Shown in pieces: positions 16,975 through 26,784 of a stretch of DNA of 64,000 nt. Position 1 is the first letter of the stretch, and the number at the start of each line of letters is the position of its first letter. The stretch is from the NCBI RefSeq assembly GCF_900182785.1, contig NZ_FXTS01000001.1:124001-188000 (forward strand), in the 5' to 3' direction. Source of the stretch: Oceanospirillum linum. GTDB taxonomy: Bacteria > Pseudomonadota > Gammaproteobacteria > Pseudomonadales > Halomonadaceae. The notes beneath the pieces are model-generated. The model ran no database searches. It saw only the letters and a list, made by a program, of their open reading frames with translations, and had not been told where the DNA came from. A program made the position numbers and the translations under genes.

Positions 16975-18870
16975 TTAGCAGCCAGAGCCCAGCAGGGCTT
17001 CTACTTGCTCTAAACTCATGCTACCCAGATCTTCGCCAGAACGGGTACGCAGAGCTACTGTCTCTGACTCTACTTCTTTATCGCCGATAACGGCAAGATA
17101 AGGCACTTTGTGAATTGTGTGCTCACGGATTTTAAAGCCGATCTTCTCGTTTCTCAAGTCCGAAGATGCACGGAAGCCTTTATTTCGCAGAGTTTTTTCA
17201 ATTTTCTGGCAATATTCAGCTTGTTTATCCGTAATATTCATGATGACCAGCTGTTTTGGTGACAACCAGGTTGGCAGTGCACCAGCATAGTGTTCAATCA
17301 GAATACCGATAAAACGCTCGAAAGAGCCCAGTGTTGCCCGGTGCAACATGACCGGTGTTTTACGCTCACCTTCATGATCCACATATTCAGCACCCAGACG
17401 CCCAGGCATCGAGAAGTCAACCTGAATAGTACCACATTGCCAGACACGATCCAGACAGTCACGCAGAGAGAATTCAATTTTCGGGCCGTAGAAGGCACCT
17501 TCACCCGGCAACAGTTCCCAGTCGAGTCCCTTAGCATTCAATGCATCCGACAGTGCAGTCTCAGTTTTATCCCAAACTTCGTCAGATCCAACACGCTGCT
17601 CAGGACGAGTGGACAGTTTGTACTCAATATCCTTAAAGCCAAAATCTGCATACACTTCATGCAACAGATCAATAAACTCAGACACTTCTGACTGAATCTG
17701 ATCTTCAGTACAGAAGATATGGCCATCATCCTGAGTAAAACCGCGAACACGCATCAGGCCATGCAGAGAACCTGAATATTCATTACGGTGACAGGAGCCA
17801 AACTCAGCCATACGTAGCGGCAGTTCACGGTAAGACTTCAGGCCCTGATTAAACACCTGAATGTGACATGGGCAGTTCATCGGTTTAACTGCGTAATCAC
17901 GGTGCTCTGAGTGAGTTGTGAACATCTGCTCGTGGAACTTATCCCAGTGACCGGATTTTTCCCACAGAGTGCGCTCTACTACCTGAGGTGTTTTCACCTC
18001 TTTGTAGTCGTGCAGATCCAGCTTACGGCGCATGTAATCTTCGATGGTCTGATACAGAGACCAACCTTCCGGGTGCCAGAATACCATACCCGGTGCTTCT
18101 TCCTGCATATGGAACAGATTTAACTGTTTGCCCAGCTTACGGTGATCACGCTTTTCAGCTTCTTCCAGACGAGTCAGGTACGATTTCAGGGCCTTTTTAT
18201 CTGCCCAGGCAGTACCGTAGATACGCTGCAACATCTCGTTATTGGAGTCACCACGCCAGTAGGCGCCAGCCACCTTCATCAGTTTAAAGGCTTTAATATG
18301 GCCAGTGGAAGGTACGTGCGGGCCACGGCACAGGTCGACAAAATCACCCTGCTGATAGAAAGACAATGGTTGATCACCCGGGATATCCCTGATGATTTCA
18401 ACTTTATATTTCTCACCCTTCTCTTCAAACAGGCGAATCGCTTCATCCCGGGAAAGCACAGAGCGCTCAACCTTGAAGTCTTTCTTCGCCAGCTCTTTCA
18501 TCCGAGCCTCGATCTTCTCAAGATCTTCTGGCGTAAACGGACGTTCAAAAGCAAAGTCGTAGTAGAAACCATTTTCGATCACAGGACCGATGGTCACCTG
18601 CGCACTGGGAAACAGATCCTGAACAGCCATCGCCATAAGGTGGGCACAGGAGTGACGAATCGTATCCAGGCCTTCCTCATCACGGGCGGTGATGATAGCC
18701 AGATCACTGTCATTTTCGATCAGAAAGGAGGTGTCAACCGGCTCACCATTTACTTTACCGGCAAGAGCGGCTTTGGCCAGGCCAGCCCCAATATCCGCGG
18801 CAACATCATAGACAGTAACCGCCTGATTAAAGGAGCGCTGACTGCCATCAGGAAGAGTAATAACGGGCAT
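16975..18870 (-). CDS. thrS: Threonine-tRNA ligase
   Basis: A 631-residue class II synthetase (E. coli 642). It has an N-terminal TGS domain (residues 1-60), an editing domain with the zinc-type HSCAHLMAMA motif near residue 73, and a catalytic core with NCPCHIQVF (zinc cysteine) and RMAEFGSCHRNE. The C-terminal anticodon domain begins about SPKQLVIMNI. First gene of the thrS-infC-rpmI-rplT block. The gene upstream on the other strand is a divergent phosphodiesterase. Confidence 0.97.
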   Translation of the reverse strand: MPVITLPDGSQRSFNQAVTVYDVAADIGAGLAKAALAGKVNGEPVDTSFLIENDSDLAIITARDEEGLDTIRHSCAHLMAMAVQDLFPSAQVTIGPVIENGFYYDFAFERPFTPEDLEKIEARMKELAKKDFKVERSVLSRDEAIRLFEEKGEKYKVEIIRDIPGDQPLSFYQQGDFVDLCRGPHVPSTGHIKAFKLMKVAGAYWRGDSNNEMLQRIYGTAWADKKALKSYLTRLEEAEKRDHRKLGKQLNLFHMQEEAPGMVFWHPEGWSLYQTIEDYMRRKLDLHDYKEVKTPQVVERTLWEKSGHWDKFHEQMFTTHSEHRDYAVKPMNCPCHIQVFNQGLKSYRELPLRMAEFGSCHRNEYSGSLHGLMRVRGFTQDDGHIFCTEDQIQSEVSEFIDLLHEVYADFGFKDIEYKLSTRPEQRVGSDEVWDKTETALSDALNAKGLDWELLPGEGAFYGPKIEFSLRDCLDRVWQCGTIQVDFSMPGRLGAEYVDHEGERKTPVMLHRATLGSFERFIGILIEHYAGALPTWLSPKQLVIMNITDKQAEYCQKIEKTLRNKGFRASSDLRNEKIGFKIREHTIHKVPYLAVIGDKEVESETVALRTRSGEDLGSMSLEQVEALLGSGC

Positions 18871-19238
18871 AAAAAATCCTACATTAAACGAAGCCGACCC
18901 CTACGAAAGGCCTGCTTTAATGGACTGGAAATACAAGACAGATCTATACATCAGCCTTATATAGACATGCACAACAATCAAAGTATGCAATATTAATGTG
19001 CAGAGCACGGGATAATAACACCCGGATACGCCTGATGCTATCGCACCCGGCAAAACATTAGCTTAAACTAAGTCGACCTAGCGGCTTAAATACAGTTTCG
19101 CAAGCGGTGTCAAAACGCCAGCTAAAAAACAGGTGTTATGCGAACTACGCACATCCGCTTATATAAAAAACTGATACCATGGGCTTTACAGCAAGAGGGC
19201 TCTATCGATGGCAAAACCCTCCTGATAAGGCGAAGAAT
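18871..19238. promoter_or_regulatory. Divergent intergenic region thrS / HD-GYP gene
   Basis: These 368 bases separate thrS (minus) from the HD-GYP phosphodiesterase gene (plus) and must hold promoters for both. A TATATAA sequence lies near 18957-18963. I see no T-box, no terminator hairpin and no convincing -35/-10 pair, and no recognisable reading frame. Confidence 0.35.
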
Positions 19239-20888
19239 ATGCAAACAAAGAGTCACGAAACCAATCTCTCAATCCTGGATACATTGAACGAGATAGGTAT
19301 TGCGCTCTCGGCCGAAAAAGATATGGATAGTTTGCTCGAGCGCATCCTTATCAATGCAAAGATGCTGACGGGTGCTGATGGTGGAACACTGTATCTGTAC
19401 AACAATCAGCTTAAAGCGCTGGAGTTCTGCATCGTCCGGACAGACTCGCTGGGAATAAAGCTTGGCGGGAAGACGGGTGCGCCTATCAGTGATAACTTCC
19501 GGCCACTACCTCTTTATCTTGACGATGGCACTGCCAACGAACAGATGATTGCTGCTTATGCTGCACTGCATAAAGAGATTATCAATATCGAAGACGCCTA
19601 TACGGTGACGCACTTTGATTTCAGCGGCACCCGAAAATTCGATGAAAGCACCGGCTACCGATCAAAATCTTTCCTGACCATCCCGATGACCAACCATGAG
19701 AACGACATCATGGCGGTTCTTCAACTGCTCAATAAAGTTGACGAAAAGAGCGGTGACGTTATCCCCTTCTCACTACAGGACCAGAAGCTGGCAGAATCCC
19801 TCGCTTCTCAGGCCGCCGTGGCGCTGACCAATAAGGGCCTGATTGATGAGATGCAGAATCTTTTTGATGCCTTTATCAAACTGATTGCAACCGCAATTGA
19901 TGAAAAGTCTCCGCACACCGGCAACCATTGCCGCCGGGTTCCTGAAGCCACCATGATGATTGCTGAGGCCGCCCACAGAAGTGGTGATACATATTTCAGC
20001 AACTTTACCATGGATGCTTCCGACCGCTATGAGCTCAAAGTTGCCTCATGGCTGCACGATTGCGGAAAGATCACAACACCAGTACACGTTGTTGAAAAGG
20101 CAACAAAACTGGAAACCATTCATGATCGTATAGAGCTTGTAGCAGCAAGATTCGAGATTCTGCGTCGCGACCATGAAATTGCCATGCTGAAACAACGCAT
20201 CACTGCATTGGAAAAAGGAGACACCGATCACACTTCCATCATCAACAATTATGAGACTCTAGCTAAGTCTCTTGCGGAAGACCTGAGTTATGTTAAAAAA
20301 TGTAACACAGGCGGTGAATTCATGACCGATGATCAGATCAGTCACATTGACAACCTGTCCCAGATTAGCTGGACAGACATGGAAGGCACCCCAAAACAAC
20401 TGATCACAGACAATGAGCGCTACAACCTGACCATCCGCAGGGGAACCATAACGGCTGAAGAGCGGGAAACCATAAACAATCATATGTCCCTGACCATTCG
20501 CATGCTGGAGCAGCTGCCATTTCCGAAGCATCTGAAAAATGTTCCGGAGTATGCAGGTGGGCATCATGAGCGCATGGACGGTAAAGGCTACCCCAGGGGG
20601 CTGACCCGCAACCAGATGTCTATTCCGGCAAGAATCATGGCTGTTGCTGATGTTTTTGAAGCCTTAACATCTTCCGACCGACCATATAAAAAAGCGATGC
20701 CGCTGTCCCAGACTCTGAATATCATGGGCCGCATGGTTGAGGACAACCACCTTGATCCGGATATTTTCCGATTATTTGTGGAATCAGAAGTCTATCTGAA
20801 ATATGCAGAGAAATTTCTGAAAACTGACCAGATAGATGAGATCGATGTGACCAAGCTGCCAGGGATCACAACTGACACATCGCTCTGA
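19239..20888 (+). CDS. GAF - HD-GYP cyclic-di-GMP phosphodiesterase
   Basis: A 549-residue cytoplasmic signalling enzyme. Residues about 12-185 form a GAF sensor domain (SLLERILINAKMLTGADGGTLYL). The HD-GYP domain follows: HTGNHCRRV near residue 220, the metal pair HDCGK near 270 and HHERMDGKGYPRGL near 443, where GYP is intact, with RIMAVADVFEALTS after. An insertion of about 130 residues, partly coiled coil, separates HD from GYP. Family enzymes hydrolyse c-di-GMP. The ATG at 19239 (AAGGCGAAG upstream) is preferred over 19179. A second phosphodiesterase gene follows 31 bases later. Confidence 0.88.
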   Translation: MQTKSHETNLSILDTLNEIGIALSAEKDMDSLLERILINAKMLTGADGGTLYLYNNQLKALEFCIVRTDSLGIKLGGKTGAPISDNFRPLPLYLDDGTANEQMIAAYAALHKEIINIEDAYTVTHFDFSGTRKFDESTGYRSKSFLTIPMTNHENDIMAVLQLLNKVDEKSGDVIPFSLQDQKLAESLASQAAVALTNKGLIDEMQNLFDAFIKLIATAIDEKSPHTGNHCRRVPEATMMIAEAAHRSGDTYFSNFTMDASDRYELKVASWLHDCGKITTPVHVVEKATKLETIHDRIELVAARFEILRRDHEIAMLKQRITALEKGDTDHTSIINNYETLAKSLAEDLSYVKKCNTGGEFMTDDQISHIDNLSQISWTDMEGTPKQLITDNERYNLTIRRGTITAEERETINNHMSLTIRMLEQLPFPKHLKNVPEYAGGHHERMDGKGYPRGLTRNQMSIPARIMAVADVFEALTSSDRPYKKAMPLSQTLNIMGRMVEDNHLDPDIFRLFVESEVYLKYAEKFLKTDQIDEIDVTKLPGITTDTSL

Positions 20889-20919
20889 CAATAATTAGCA
20901 AGTTAAGGATAAGTACGAG

Positions 20920-21687
20920 ATGTGGATTTCAATTTTAGGCTGCAGCGGTGGCATAGGCCCCGGCAACCGAACAACATCAATTCTGATTGATGACGATATC
21001 CTTTTAGATGCGGGTAGCGGTGTTGGTGACCTGGAACTTCAGCAAATGTCCAAAATCCGTCACATCTTTATCTCCCACTCTCACCTGGACCACATTGCGT
21101 TCCTTCCATTTCTGGTGGATAGCATTTTCAGCCAGATTAAGACCCCTATTCAGGTCTACGGCTTACCTGAAACGATAAAAGCACTCAAGGACCATATTTT
21201 TAACTGGACGATCTGGCCTGACTTTTCAGAGCTCCCCAGTAAAGAAAAACCGGTAATGCAGTTCAATGAAATGCTTCCCCATACCAGCATCCAGATTGGC
21301 GAGCGGAAAATCACATCCATTCCCGTTGAGCATGTTGTTCCGGGGGTTGGCTTTTGCGTACAGAACGAAGAGGGTAAGAACTTTGCGTTCAGCGGAGACA
21401 CGGCAACCAATGACAGCCTTTGGCAAGCCCTGAATAAGCTATCATCTCTTGATGCGCTCATGATTGAGTCCGGCTACCCAGATAGCATGGAAGACCTTAG
21501 CAAGCTGGCTCTGCACTACACCCCGGCCAGGCTGGCGGACGACCTGAAGAAACTTAAGCACACCCCTCATTTATTGATCTCACACCTGAAACCCGGTCTT
21601 GAAACTGAAATCGCAGAAGGCCTTCATAATCATCTGAAAGAGTATGATGTCACCTGCATTAAAAGCGGCGACAGTATTCAGCTCTGA
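20920..21687 (+). CDS. Class II 3',5'-cyclic-nucleotide phosphodiesterase-like MBL hydrolase
   Basis: A 255-residue metallo-beta-lactamase-fold enzyme. The zinc-binding motif HSHLDH is at about residues 53-58. AFSGDTATND supplies the bridging aspartate, and SHLKPG a late histidine. The opening ILGCSGGIGPGNRTTSILID matches class II cAMP phosphodiesterases. It would hydrolyse cAMP or another cyclic nucleotide; the exact substrate cannot be read from the sequence. It lies 31 bases downstream of the HD-GYP gene and is probably co-transcribed. Confidence 0.8.
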   Translation: MWISILGCSGGIGPGNRTTSILIDDDILLDAGSGVGDLELQQMSKIRHIFISHSHLDHIAFLPFLVDSIFSQIKTPIQVYGLPETIKALKDHIFNWTIWPDFSELPSKEKPVMQFNEMLPHTSIQIGERKITSIPVEHVVPGVGFCVQNEEGKNFAFSGDTATNDSLWQALNKLSSLDALMIESGYPDSMEDLSKLALHYTPARLADDLKKLKHTPHLLISHLKPGLETEIAEGLHNHLKEYDVTCIKSGDSIQL

Positions 21688-21716
21688 CCAGGCCACATAC
21701 CGATAGAAAGAATAGA

Positions 21717-21758
21717 TAAAAAAACGGTTTCAGACCCAGCTGAAACCGTTTTTTGCCT
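21717..21758. terminator. Bidirectional Rho-independent terminator
   Basis: A perfect 13-bp stem AAAACGGTTTCAG (21721-21733) / CTGAAACCGTTTT (21740-21752), loop of six, with A and T tracts on each side. It separates the convergent phosphodiesterase and perM genes. Confidence 0.9.
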
Positions 21759-21781
21759 TTTTCTTCTCTGCAAGCAAGCGA

Positions 21782-22885
21782 TTATTGATCGGTATCCATC
21801 GATTCATCACTCTCCGGGCGCCCGGAAAGATACGCCGTATTCGGCTCATCATTGTCTTTATAGTAGTCGTGTAAATGACGCAACAGTACCATCACAACCG
21901 CAGCCACAGGCAAAGCGATCAGAACACCAACAAAACCAGCTAATTGACCACCTGCCATAATGGCAAAAATCACAGTCACAGGATGCAAGCCAATTTTATC
22001 GCCCACTAACAAAGGTGTCAGCGCAAAACTCTCCAGTAGTTGACCCACACCGAAAACAAGCGCAATCCATACCAGTGGCAGCCAGTCACCAAACTGAAAC
22101 CAACCTGCTAACAGGCCTGCGCCTATACCAATAATAGCTCCAAGGTAAGGGACAATACTGGCAAGCCCGGCAACAAGACCAACCAGAAGCGCCAATTTAA
22201 GCCCCACCAACCACAAGCCTGTCGCATAGATAACACTCAGACACAGCATCACCAGAAGCTGCCCTTTGATAAAAGACCCCAGAACCTCATCACACTCCAG
22301 TGCCAAAGCCTCCGTTTTAGCCTGATAGCGTCGAGGAAAAAGACTGAGCACTTTAAGCTTCAGACGATCCCAGTCCAGCAGAAGATAAAAAGTTACCACA
22401 GGTATCAGACCGATATTAATCACGGCACCAATCAGCGCCATACCTGACTGCCCTACTTCTTTAATAATAGCCCCAGCCAGCGACCCCGCCTGACTTAAAT
22501 GCCCAGTAATCGCTTTTTGAATAGCATCCAACTCAAAGGCATTCTCCTCAACACCAGTATATTGTTCCAGCAGGGGCATCGCCGTTGATTTAAGCCAATG
22601 TACGGCGACTGGAATAAACTCCTGAATCAGTGACAACTGTTTACCCAGAAGTGGAATCAGAAACAGTAAAAACAATACAAACATAAACGAAAGCGATAGA
22701 AACACGAGGACAACTGAGATGCGACGGGTCAAACCCCGCTCTTCCAACCAGTCAGCGAAGGGGTCACCCATATAGGCCAGCAACATACCGGTCAAAAACG
22801 GCATCAGAATAGGCTGGAGCAGATATAAAAGAACAAACGCTGCAATCAAAGCAACTACAATGATGCGCTGCTGTACACTTCCCAT
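21782..22885 (-). CDS. perM: AI-2E family transporter, PerM-like permease
   Basis: A 367-residue inner-membrane protein with about eight hydrophobic segments and the family signatures PVVTFYLLLDWD, KGQLLVMLCLSVIY and PYLGAIIGIG. LLESFALTPLLVGDKIGLHPV matches the AI-2E/PerM permease pattern. The substrate is not known for most members. The ATG at 22885 is chosen because AAGGAG lies eight bases before it; a start at 22909 would add eight residues. It follows the DUF2066 gene as in Pseudomonas, but the hda gene usually found after perM is absent. Confidence 0.88.
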   Translation of the reverse strand: MGSVQQRIIVVALIAAFVLLYLLQPILMPFLTGMLLAYMGDPFADWLEERGLTRRISVVLVFLSLSFMFVLFLLFLIPLLGKQLSLIQEFIPVAVHWLKSTAMPLLEQYTGVEENAFELDAIQKAITGHLSQAGSLAGAIIKEVGQSGMALIGAVINIGLIPVVTFYLLLDWDRLKLKVLSLFPRRYQAKTEALALECDEVLGSFIKGQLLVMLCLSVIYATGLWLVGLKLALLVGLVAGLASIVPYLGAIIGIGAGLLAGWFQFGDWLPLVWIALVFGVGQLLESFALTPLLVGDKIGLHPVTVIFAIMAGGQLAGFVGVLIALPVAAVVMVLLRHLHDYYKDNDEPNTAYLSGRPESDESMDTDQ

Positions 22886-22996
22886 CACATTCTCCTTAAG
22901 ATTACTCAAAATCGAAAAAAGGCCGATGTATTACATCAGCCTTATCATGTCACAGCCCGAAGCAGGCCTGTCCTATTTTTCAACAGATGCAGGGTG

Positions 22997-24049
22997 TCAA
23001 GGTCGCCAGAAGAAGCTCTGCTCCACTCCCTCAAACCCCGAGTGATCAGGCTCCAGGTAAGAGTCTAATGCCAGAACAGATAAAAACTGACTAACAGCCC
23101 CCTTCAGAGCTACCCGGTAGGCGACACTTGTTTCATCAACACGGGCAACTTCCACCCGTCCCACCACCTGCAAGCTATTTAGGTAGTGATTCAACTTTGC
23201 ATAATCAGCGACAGACTTAAGCCCGACAACCTTAAACGCATAATCCCCGGAGCTGGCACCGCTGACAATAACCGCATATTTCTCAGCCAGAACTTCAGCC
23301 AGTGCATCTGCAGATTTAGCAAACAACTCCCTTACCTGGTCGGCCTGCAGCCTGATAACCTGACGCTGACTGCCGACCTGCAACTGCCAATGGGCATTCC
23401 AACCGGAAGATGAGCGATAAAAACGACCACTATAAACCGCATCGGGTGCATAACGCACTGAAGCAGCACTGATACGATCACTGAACTGCCCCCAAATATC
23501 ACTCACACTGACCAGGCGCTCATCCTCCAGATCCAGCAACGGCAGGACCAGAGGAACACCTCTTCGCTTAGCCTCAGCCTCAAACACCTCAGCTAACAGA
23601 GGATTATTTTCACTATTAACAATAAAGCGGCCATTAGGACCCTGAATCGCCAGCCAGGTCAGCACACTTGGGCGATTCCCCCCCCATACAGATAGCTGCG
23701 CATTACTCAGAGCCTTAATCAGGGATGGGCCATCAAACTGCATATTCAAGCGATAAGGCTGCTGTTTTGACTGGGCGTTTACCTTATAAGAAAACTGTGC
23801 AAGATAGCTTTCAGCCTGCTGCAACAACGCCTGCACCGACTTATGCTGTAGCGTCTCCCTATGGCCTGACACCCGAACCAACACTTCTTCCAATCCGTCC
23901 TTTACAGCAGCAGATCGCTGCTCAGCAGACTGGTCTGGCACAAGGCGTTCACTTTTAAACAGCCCGTCAACCTGGACAGCCATTGCCGGAAGCGAGACAA
24001 AAACTCCCAACCACACAGCCACCAAGCTGCGAATTAAACCCTTAAACAT
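22997..24049 (-). CDS. DUF2066 domain exported protein
   Basis: A 350-residue protein of unknown function with a Sec signal peptide (MFKGLIRSLVAVWLGVFVS, cleavage after AMA). The DUF2066 region includes RSAAVKDGLEEVLVRVSGHRE and AQFSYKVN in the first 100 residues, and WLAIQGPNGRF in the middle. Members regularly lie between purM and perM in gammaproteobacteria, as here. It is divergent from purM and probably in one transcript with perM, 111 bases downstream. Confidence 0.8.
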   Translation of the reverse strand: MFKGLIRSLVAVWLGVFVSLPAMAVQVDGLFKSERLVPDQSAEQRSAAVKDGLEEVLVRVSGHRETLQHKSVQALLQQAESYLAQFSYKVNAQSKQQPYRLNMQFDGPSLIKALSNAQLSVWGGNRPSVLTWLAIQGPNGRFIVNSENNPLLAEVFEAEAKRRGVPLVLPLLDLEDERLVSVSDIWGQFSDRISAASVRYAPDAVYSGRFYRSSSGWNAHWQLQVGSQRQVIRLQADQVRELFAKSADALAEVLAEKYAVIVSGASSGDYAFKVVGLKSVADYAKLNHYLNSLQVVGRVEVARVDETSVAYRVALKGAVSQFLSVLALDSYLEPDHSGFEGVEQSFFWRP

Positions 24050-24231
24050 GTCAACCTCATTACCTTGGCATTACCGATTGAGCACATTCTACCTGATGCG
24101 CTTAACCAGCACAGCCCGCAGCAATAAAAGAATCAGCCTGTATACGATCCTGCAAATGAATAACAGAAACAACCTTATGCAAAAGGGGTGAAATATGATC
24201 ACCTAAAAGCGGTAACTCGCCACCAAAGCGA

Positions 24232-24260
24232 GTGACCCCTGCGATGAGGTAGGGTACAAT
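24232..24260 (+). promoter_or_regulatory. purM: Candidate sigma-70 promoter of purM
   Basis: GTGACC (24232-24237) and TACAAT (24255-24260) have 17-base spacing and lie 41 bases before the purM start. No clear PurR box was seen. Confidence 0.45.
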
Positions 24261-24300
24261 CCCGCGCTGATTATCCTATTGCGATTCCACAGGATCCCTC

Positions 24301-25356
24301 ATGAGCACCGACACGCAAAAATCGATTAGTTACAAAGACGCGGGCGTTGATATCGACGCCGGCAACGCACTGGTTGAGCGCATTAAAGGCACAGCCAAAA
24401 AAACCCGCCGCCCGGAAGTTCTGGGGGGCCTTGGTGGCTTTGGCGCACTGTGCGAACTGCCCACCCGTTACCGCGAGCCGGTTCTGGTATCCGGCACTGA
24501 TGGCGTAGGCACCAAACTGCGCCTGGCGATGGATCTGAAAAAACACGACACCATCGGTATCGATCTGGTGGCTATGTGTGTAAACGATCTGATTGTGTGT
24601 GGTGCGGAACCTCTGTTTTTCCTGGACTACTACGCCACCGGCAAATTGAATGTTGATATCGCAGCAGACGTAGTACACGGCATCGGCGAAGGCTGCCTGC
24701 AGTCCAACGCAGCCCTGGTAGGCGGTGAAACGGCTGAAATGCCGGGCATATATGAAGGCGAAGATTACGATCTCGCAGGCTTCTGTGTCGGTGTTGCTGA
24801 AAAGAGCGAAGTGATTGACGGCTCGAATGTAAAAACAGGTCAGGCACTGATCGGTCTGGCATCCAGCGGCCCGCACTCCAATGGCTACTCTCTGATCCGA
24901 AAAATCATCGAAGTAACCCATGCCGACCTGAACGAAATTGTCGACGGTCAACCTCTGGCAGATGCACTGATGGCACCAACACGCATCTACGTTAAACCGG
25001 TTCTGAAACTTATCTCTGAACTACCGGTTCACGCCATCTCCCACATCACAGGTGGCGGCCTGCAGGAAAACCTGCCTCGTGTACTGCCTGAAAATGCAAA
25101 AGCCGTTGTTGACCTGAACAGCTGGCAACGCCCTGAGGTCTTTAACTGGTTACAGCGCGGTGGCAATGTAGACGAATATGAGATGTATCGTACCCTGAAC
25201 TGTGGCGTAGGCATGATCATTGTGGTTGATCAGGACAAAGCTCAGCAAGCGATAGACCTGTTAAATGCTGAAGGCGAACAAGCATGGCAGATAGGTCATA
25301 TTGCTGAAGCATCTGCCGACGAAGAACAGGTAGAACTGCAGGGCCTGAACAAGTAA
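24301..25356 (+). CDS. purM: Phosphoribosylformylglycinamidine cyclo-ligase
   Basis: AIR synthetase, the fifth step of purine synthesis, closing the imidazole ring with ATP. The 351 residues compare with 345 in E. coli. SYKDAGVDIDAGNALVE, GTDGVGTKLRLAM, LVGGETAEMPG and the late ITGGGLQENLPR motifs are all present. Its stop codon overlaps the purN start (TAATG), showing translational coupling. Confidence 0.96.
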   Translation: MSTDTQKSISYKDAGVDIDAGNALVERIKGTAKKTRRPEVLGGLGGFGALCELPTRYREPVLVSGTDGVGTKLRLAMDLKKHDTIGIDLVAMCVNDLIVCGAEPLFFLDYYATGKLNVDIAADVVHGIGEGCLQSNAALVGGETAEMPGIYEGEDYDLAGFCVGVAEKSEVIDGSNVKTGQALIGLASSGPHSNGYSLIRKIIEVTHADLNEIVDGQPLADALMAPTRIYVKPVLKLISELPVHAISHITGGGLQENLPRVLPENAKAVVDLNSWQRPEVFNWLQRGGNVDEYEMYRTLNCGVGMIIVVDQDKAQQAIDLLNAEGEQAWQIGHIAEASADEEQVELQGLNK

Positions 25357-26015
25357 TGTCCGGTTCAATCGTTATTCTGATCTCAGGTAGTGGCAGTAAT
25401 ATGCAGGCGATTATTGATACCGTTGATGCCGGAGAGATCTCCGGCCATATCAGTGCCGTCATCAGCAATCGCCCCGATGCTTTCGGACTTGAGCGTGCTC
25501 AGGCAGCGGGCATTCATACCGAAGTACTGGATCATACCGAGTTCAAAAGTCGTGAAATTTTCGATCTTAATCTGATCCGTAAAATTGACGACTTTGAACC
25601 TGATCTGGTAATTCTGGCAGGCTTCATGCGCATCCTAACACCTGACTTTGTCCGCCGGTATAGCGGCAGGATGATCAACATTCATCCGTCTCTATTGCCT
25701 AAATATCAGGGGTTGCACACACACAAGCGAGCCATTGAAGCCGGTGATAAAGAGCATGGCGCCAGCGTGCACTTTGTGACAGAAGAGCTGGATGGAGGCC
25801 CTGTCTTTATTCAGGCATCGGTACCGGTGAAAGAGAGCGACACACCGGAAGCACTGGCTAAACGGGTGCTGACCCAGGAACATAAAATCTTCCCGATCGC
25901 AGTGAAGTGGTTTATGGAAGGTCGTGTTCAACTGGAAAACGGTATTCCTCATATGGACGGTGTATCCCTGGAAGGCAGGGTTCCCCGTCTGCACGCAGAG
26001 CCCTCCGAAGAGTAA
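25356..26015 (+). CDS. purN: Phosphoribosylglycinamide formyltransferase
   Basis: Transfers a formyl group from 10-formyl-THF to GAR in purine synthesis. It has 219 residues (E. coli 212). The start IVILISGSGSNMQAII, the INIHPSLLPKYQGLHTH active-site segment with its histidine, and GASVHFVTEELDGGPV identify it. Its ATG shares a base with the purM stop. The DUF3108 gene starts 43 bases downstream and may belong to the same transcript. Confidence 0.96.
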   Translation: MSGSIVILISGSGSNMQAIIDTVDAGEISGHISAVISNRPDAFGLERAQAAGIHTEVLDHTEFKSREIFDLNLIRKIDDFEPDLVILAGFMRILTPDFVRRYSGRMINIHPSLLPKYQGLHTHKRAIEAGDKEHGASVHFVTEELDGGPVFIQASVPVKESDTPEALAKRVLTQEHKIFPIAVKWFMEGRVQLENGIPHMDGVSLEGRVPRLHAEPSEE

Positions 26016-26058
26016 GCCCTGCCTTAATTGAGCACCTGATCCAAAAAGGAGGCGTGCA

Positions 26059-26784
26059 ATGCTGAAATGGACACTACTTTTAACCCTAGGGCTATTGGCA
26101 GTTCCCAGCTTCGCGCTTCCTCCTCTGACGCCTTATCAGGCTACATATAAAACCACCTATAAACTCGGTTTCAACATCGATGTTGAAGCTGAACGCATTC
26201 TGTCTCAAAACAGCAACGGCGAATGGGTACTCGATTTTCGTGCTCAGAACTGGTTCGCACGCATTCAGCAAACCAGCACCTTCCTTCTCGACCCAGATAC
26301 TGAATTCAAACCTCTGCTTTATCGCCGCTATCAGCGTGTTTTCGGTAAGAGCAAGGAACAGCAGGTCATTTTCCACTGGGATCAGCACCGGGTGACCAAC
26401 GATATCGACAACAAACCCTGGAAAATGGATATACCAGCAGGCACCCAGGATCTGCTAAGTTACCAGCTTAAACTTCGCTACAACTTACTGGAGAACCCAG
26501 AACAAAAACAGTTTCAGTATCCGGTGGCCGATGGCGGCAAAATAAAGTACTTCACCTTTCGGGTTGTTGGCGAAGAGATACTGCAAACACCGATGGGCAA
26601 GCTCAACACGATCAAACTGGAAAGCCTGCGACACTCAAAAATGGATGTTGAACATCTGGTCTGGCTGGCTAAAGACTGGGATAACCTGCTTATCAGAATT
26701 GAGCCTGTACGCCGAAAGGATAAAGAAGAGCCCGTCATACTGGTGAAAGCCAGCCTTGCCGGCAAGAAAGTAAAAGGTTTTTGA
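26059..26784 (+). CDS. DUF3108 domain exported protein
   Basis: A 241-residue protein of unknown function with a Sec signal peptide (MLKWTLLLTLGLLAVPSFA). The mature part matches DUF3108: PYQATYKTTYKLG, LYRRYQRVFGKSKEQQ, DLLSYQLKLRYNL and LESLRHSKMDVEHLVWLAKD. Proteins of this family often follow purMN in marine gammaproteobacteria. A predicted beta-rich periplasmic fold fits the alternating pattern. AAAAAGGAGG lies just before the start. Confidence 0.8.
   Translation: MLKWTLLLTLGLLAVPSFALPPLTPYQATYKTTYKLGFNIDVEAERILSQNSNGEWVLDFRAQNWFARIQQTSTFLLDPDTEFKPLLYRRYQRVFGKSKEQQVIFHWDQHRVTNDIDNKPWKMDIPAGTQDLLSYQLKLRYNLLENPEQKQFQYPVADGGKIKYFTFRVVGEEILQTPMGKLNTIKLESLRHSKMDVEHLVWLAKDWDNLLIRIEPVRRKDKEEPVILVKASLAGKKVKGF

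Noticed and set aside
18871..19238. T-box or tRNA-like leader upstream of thrS
   Set aside because: No T-box sequence and no specifier or terminator hairpin are visible, as expected for a proteobacterium.
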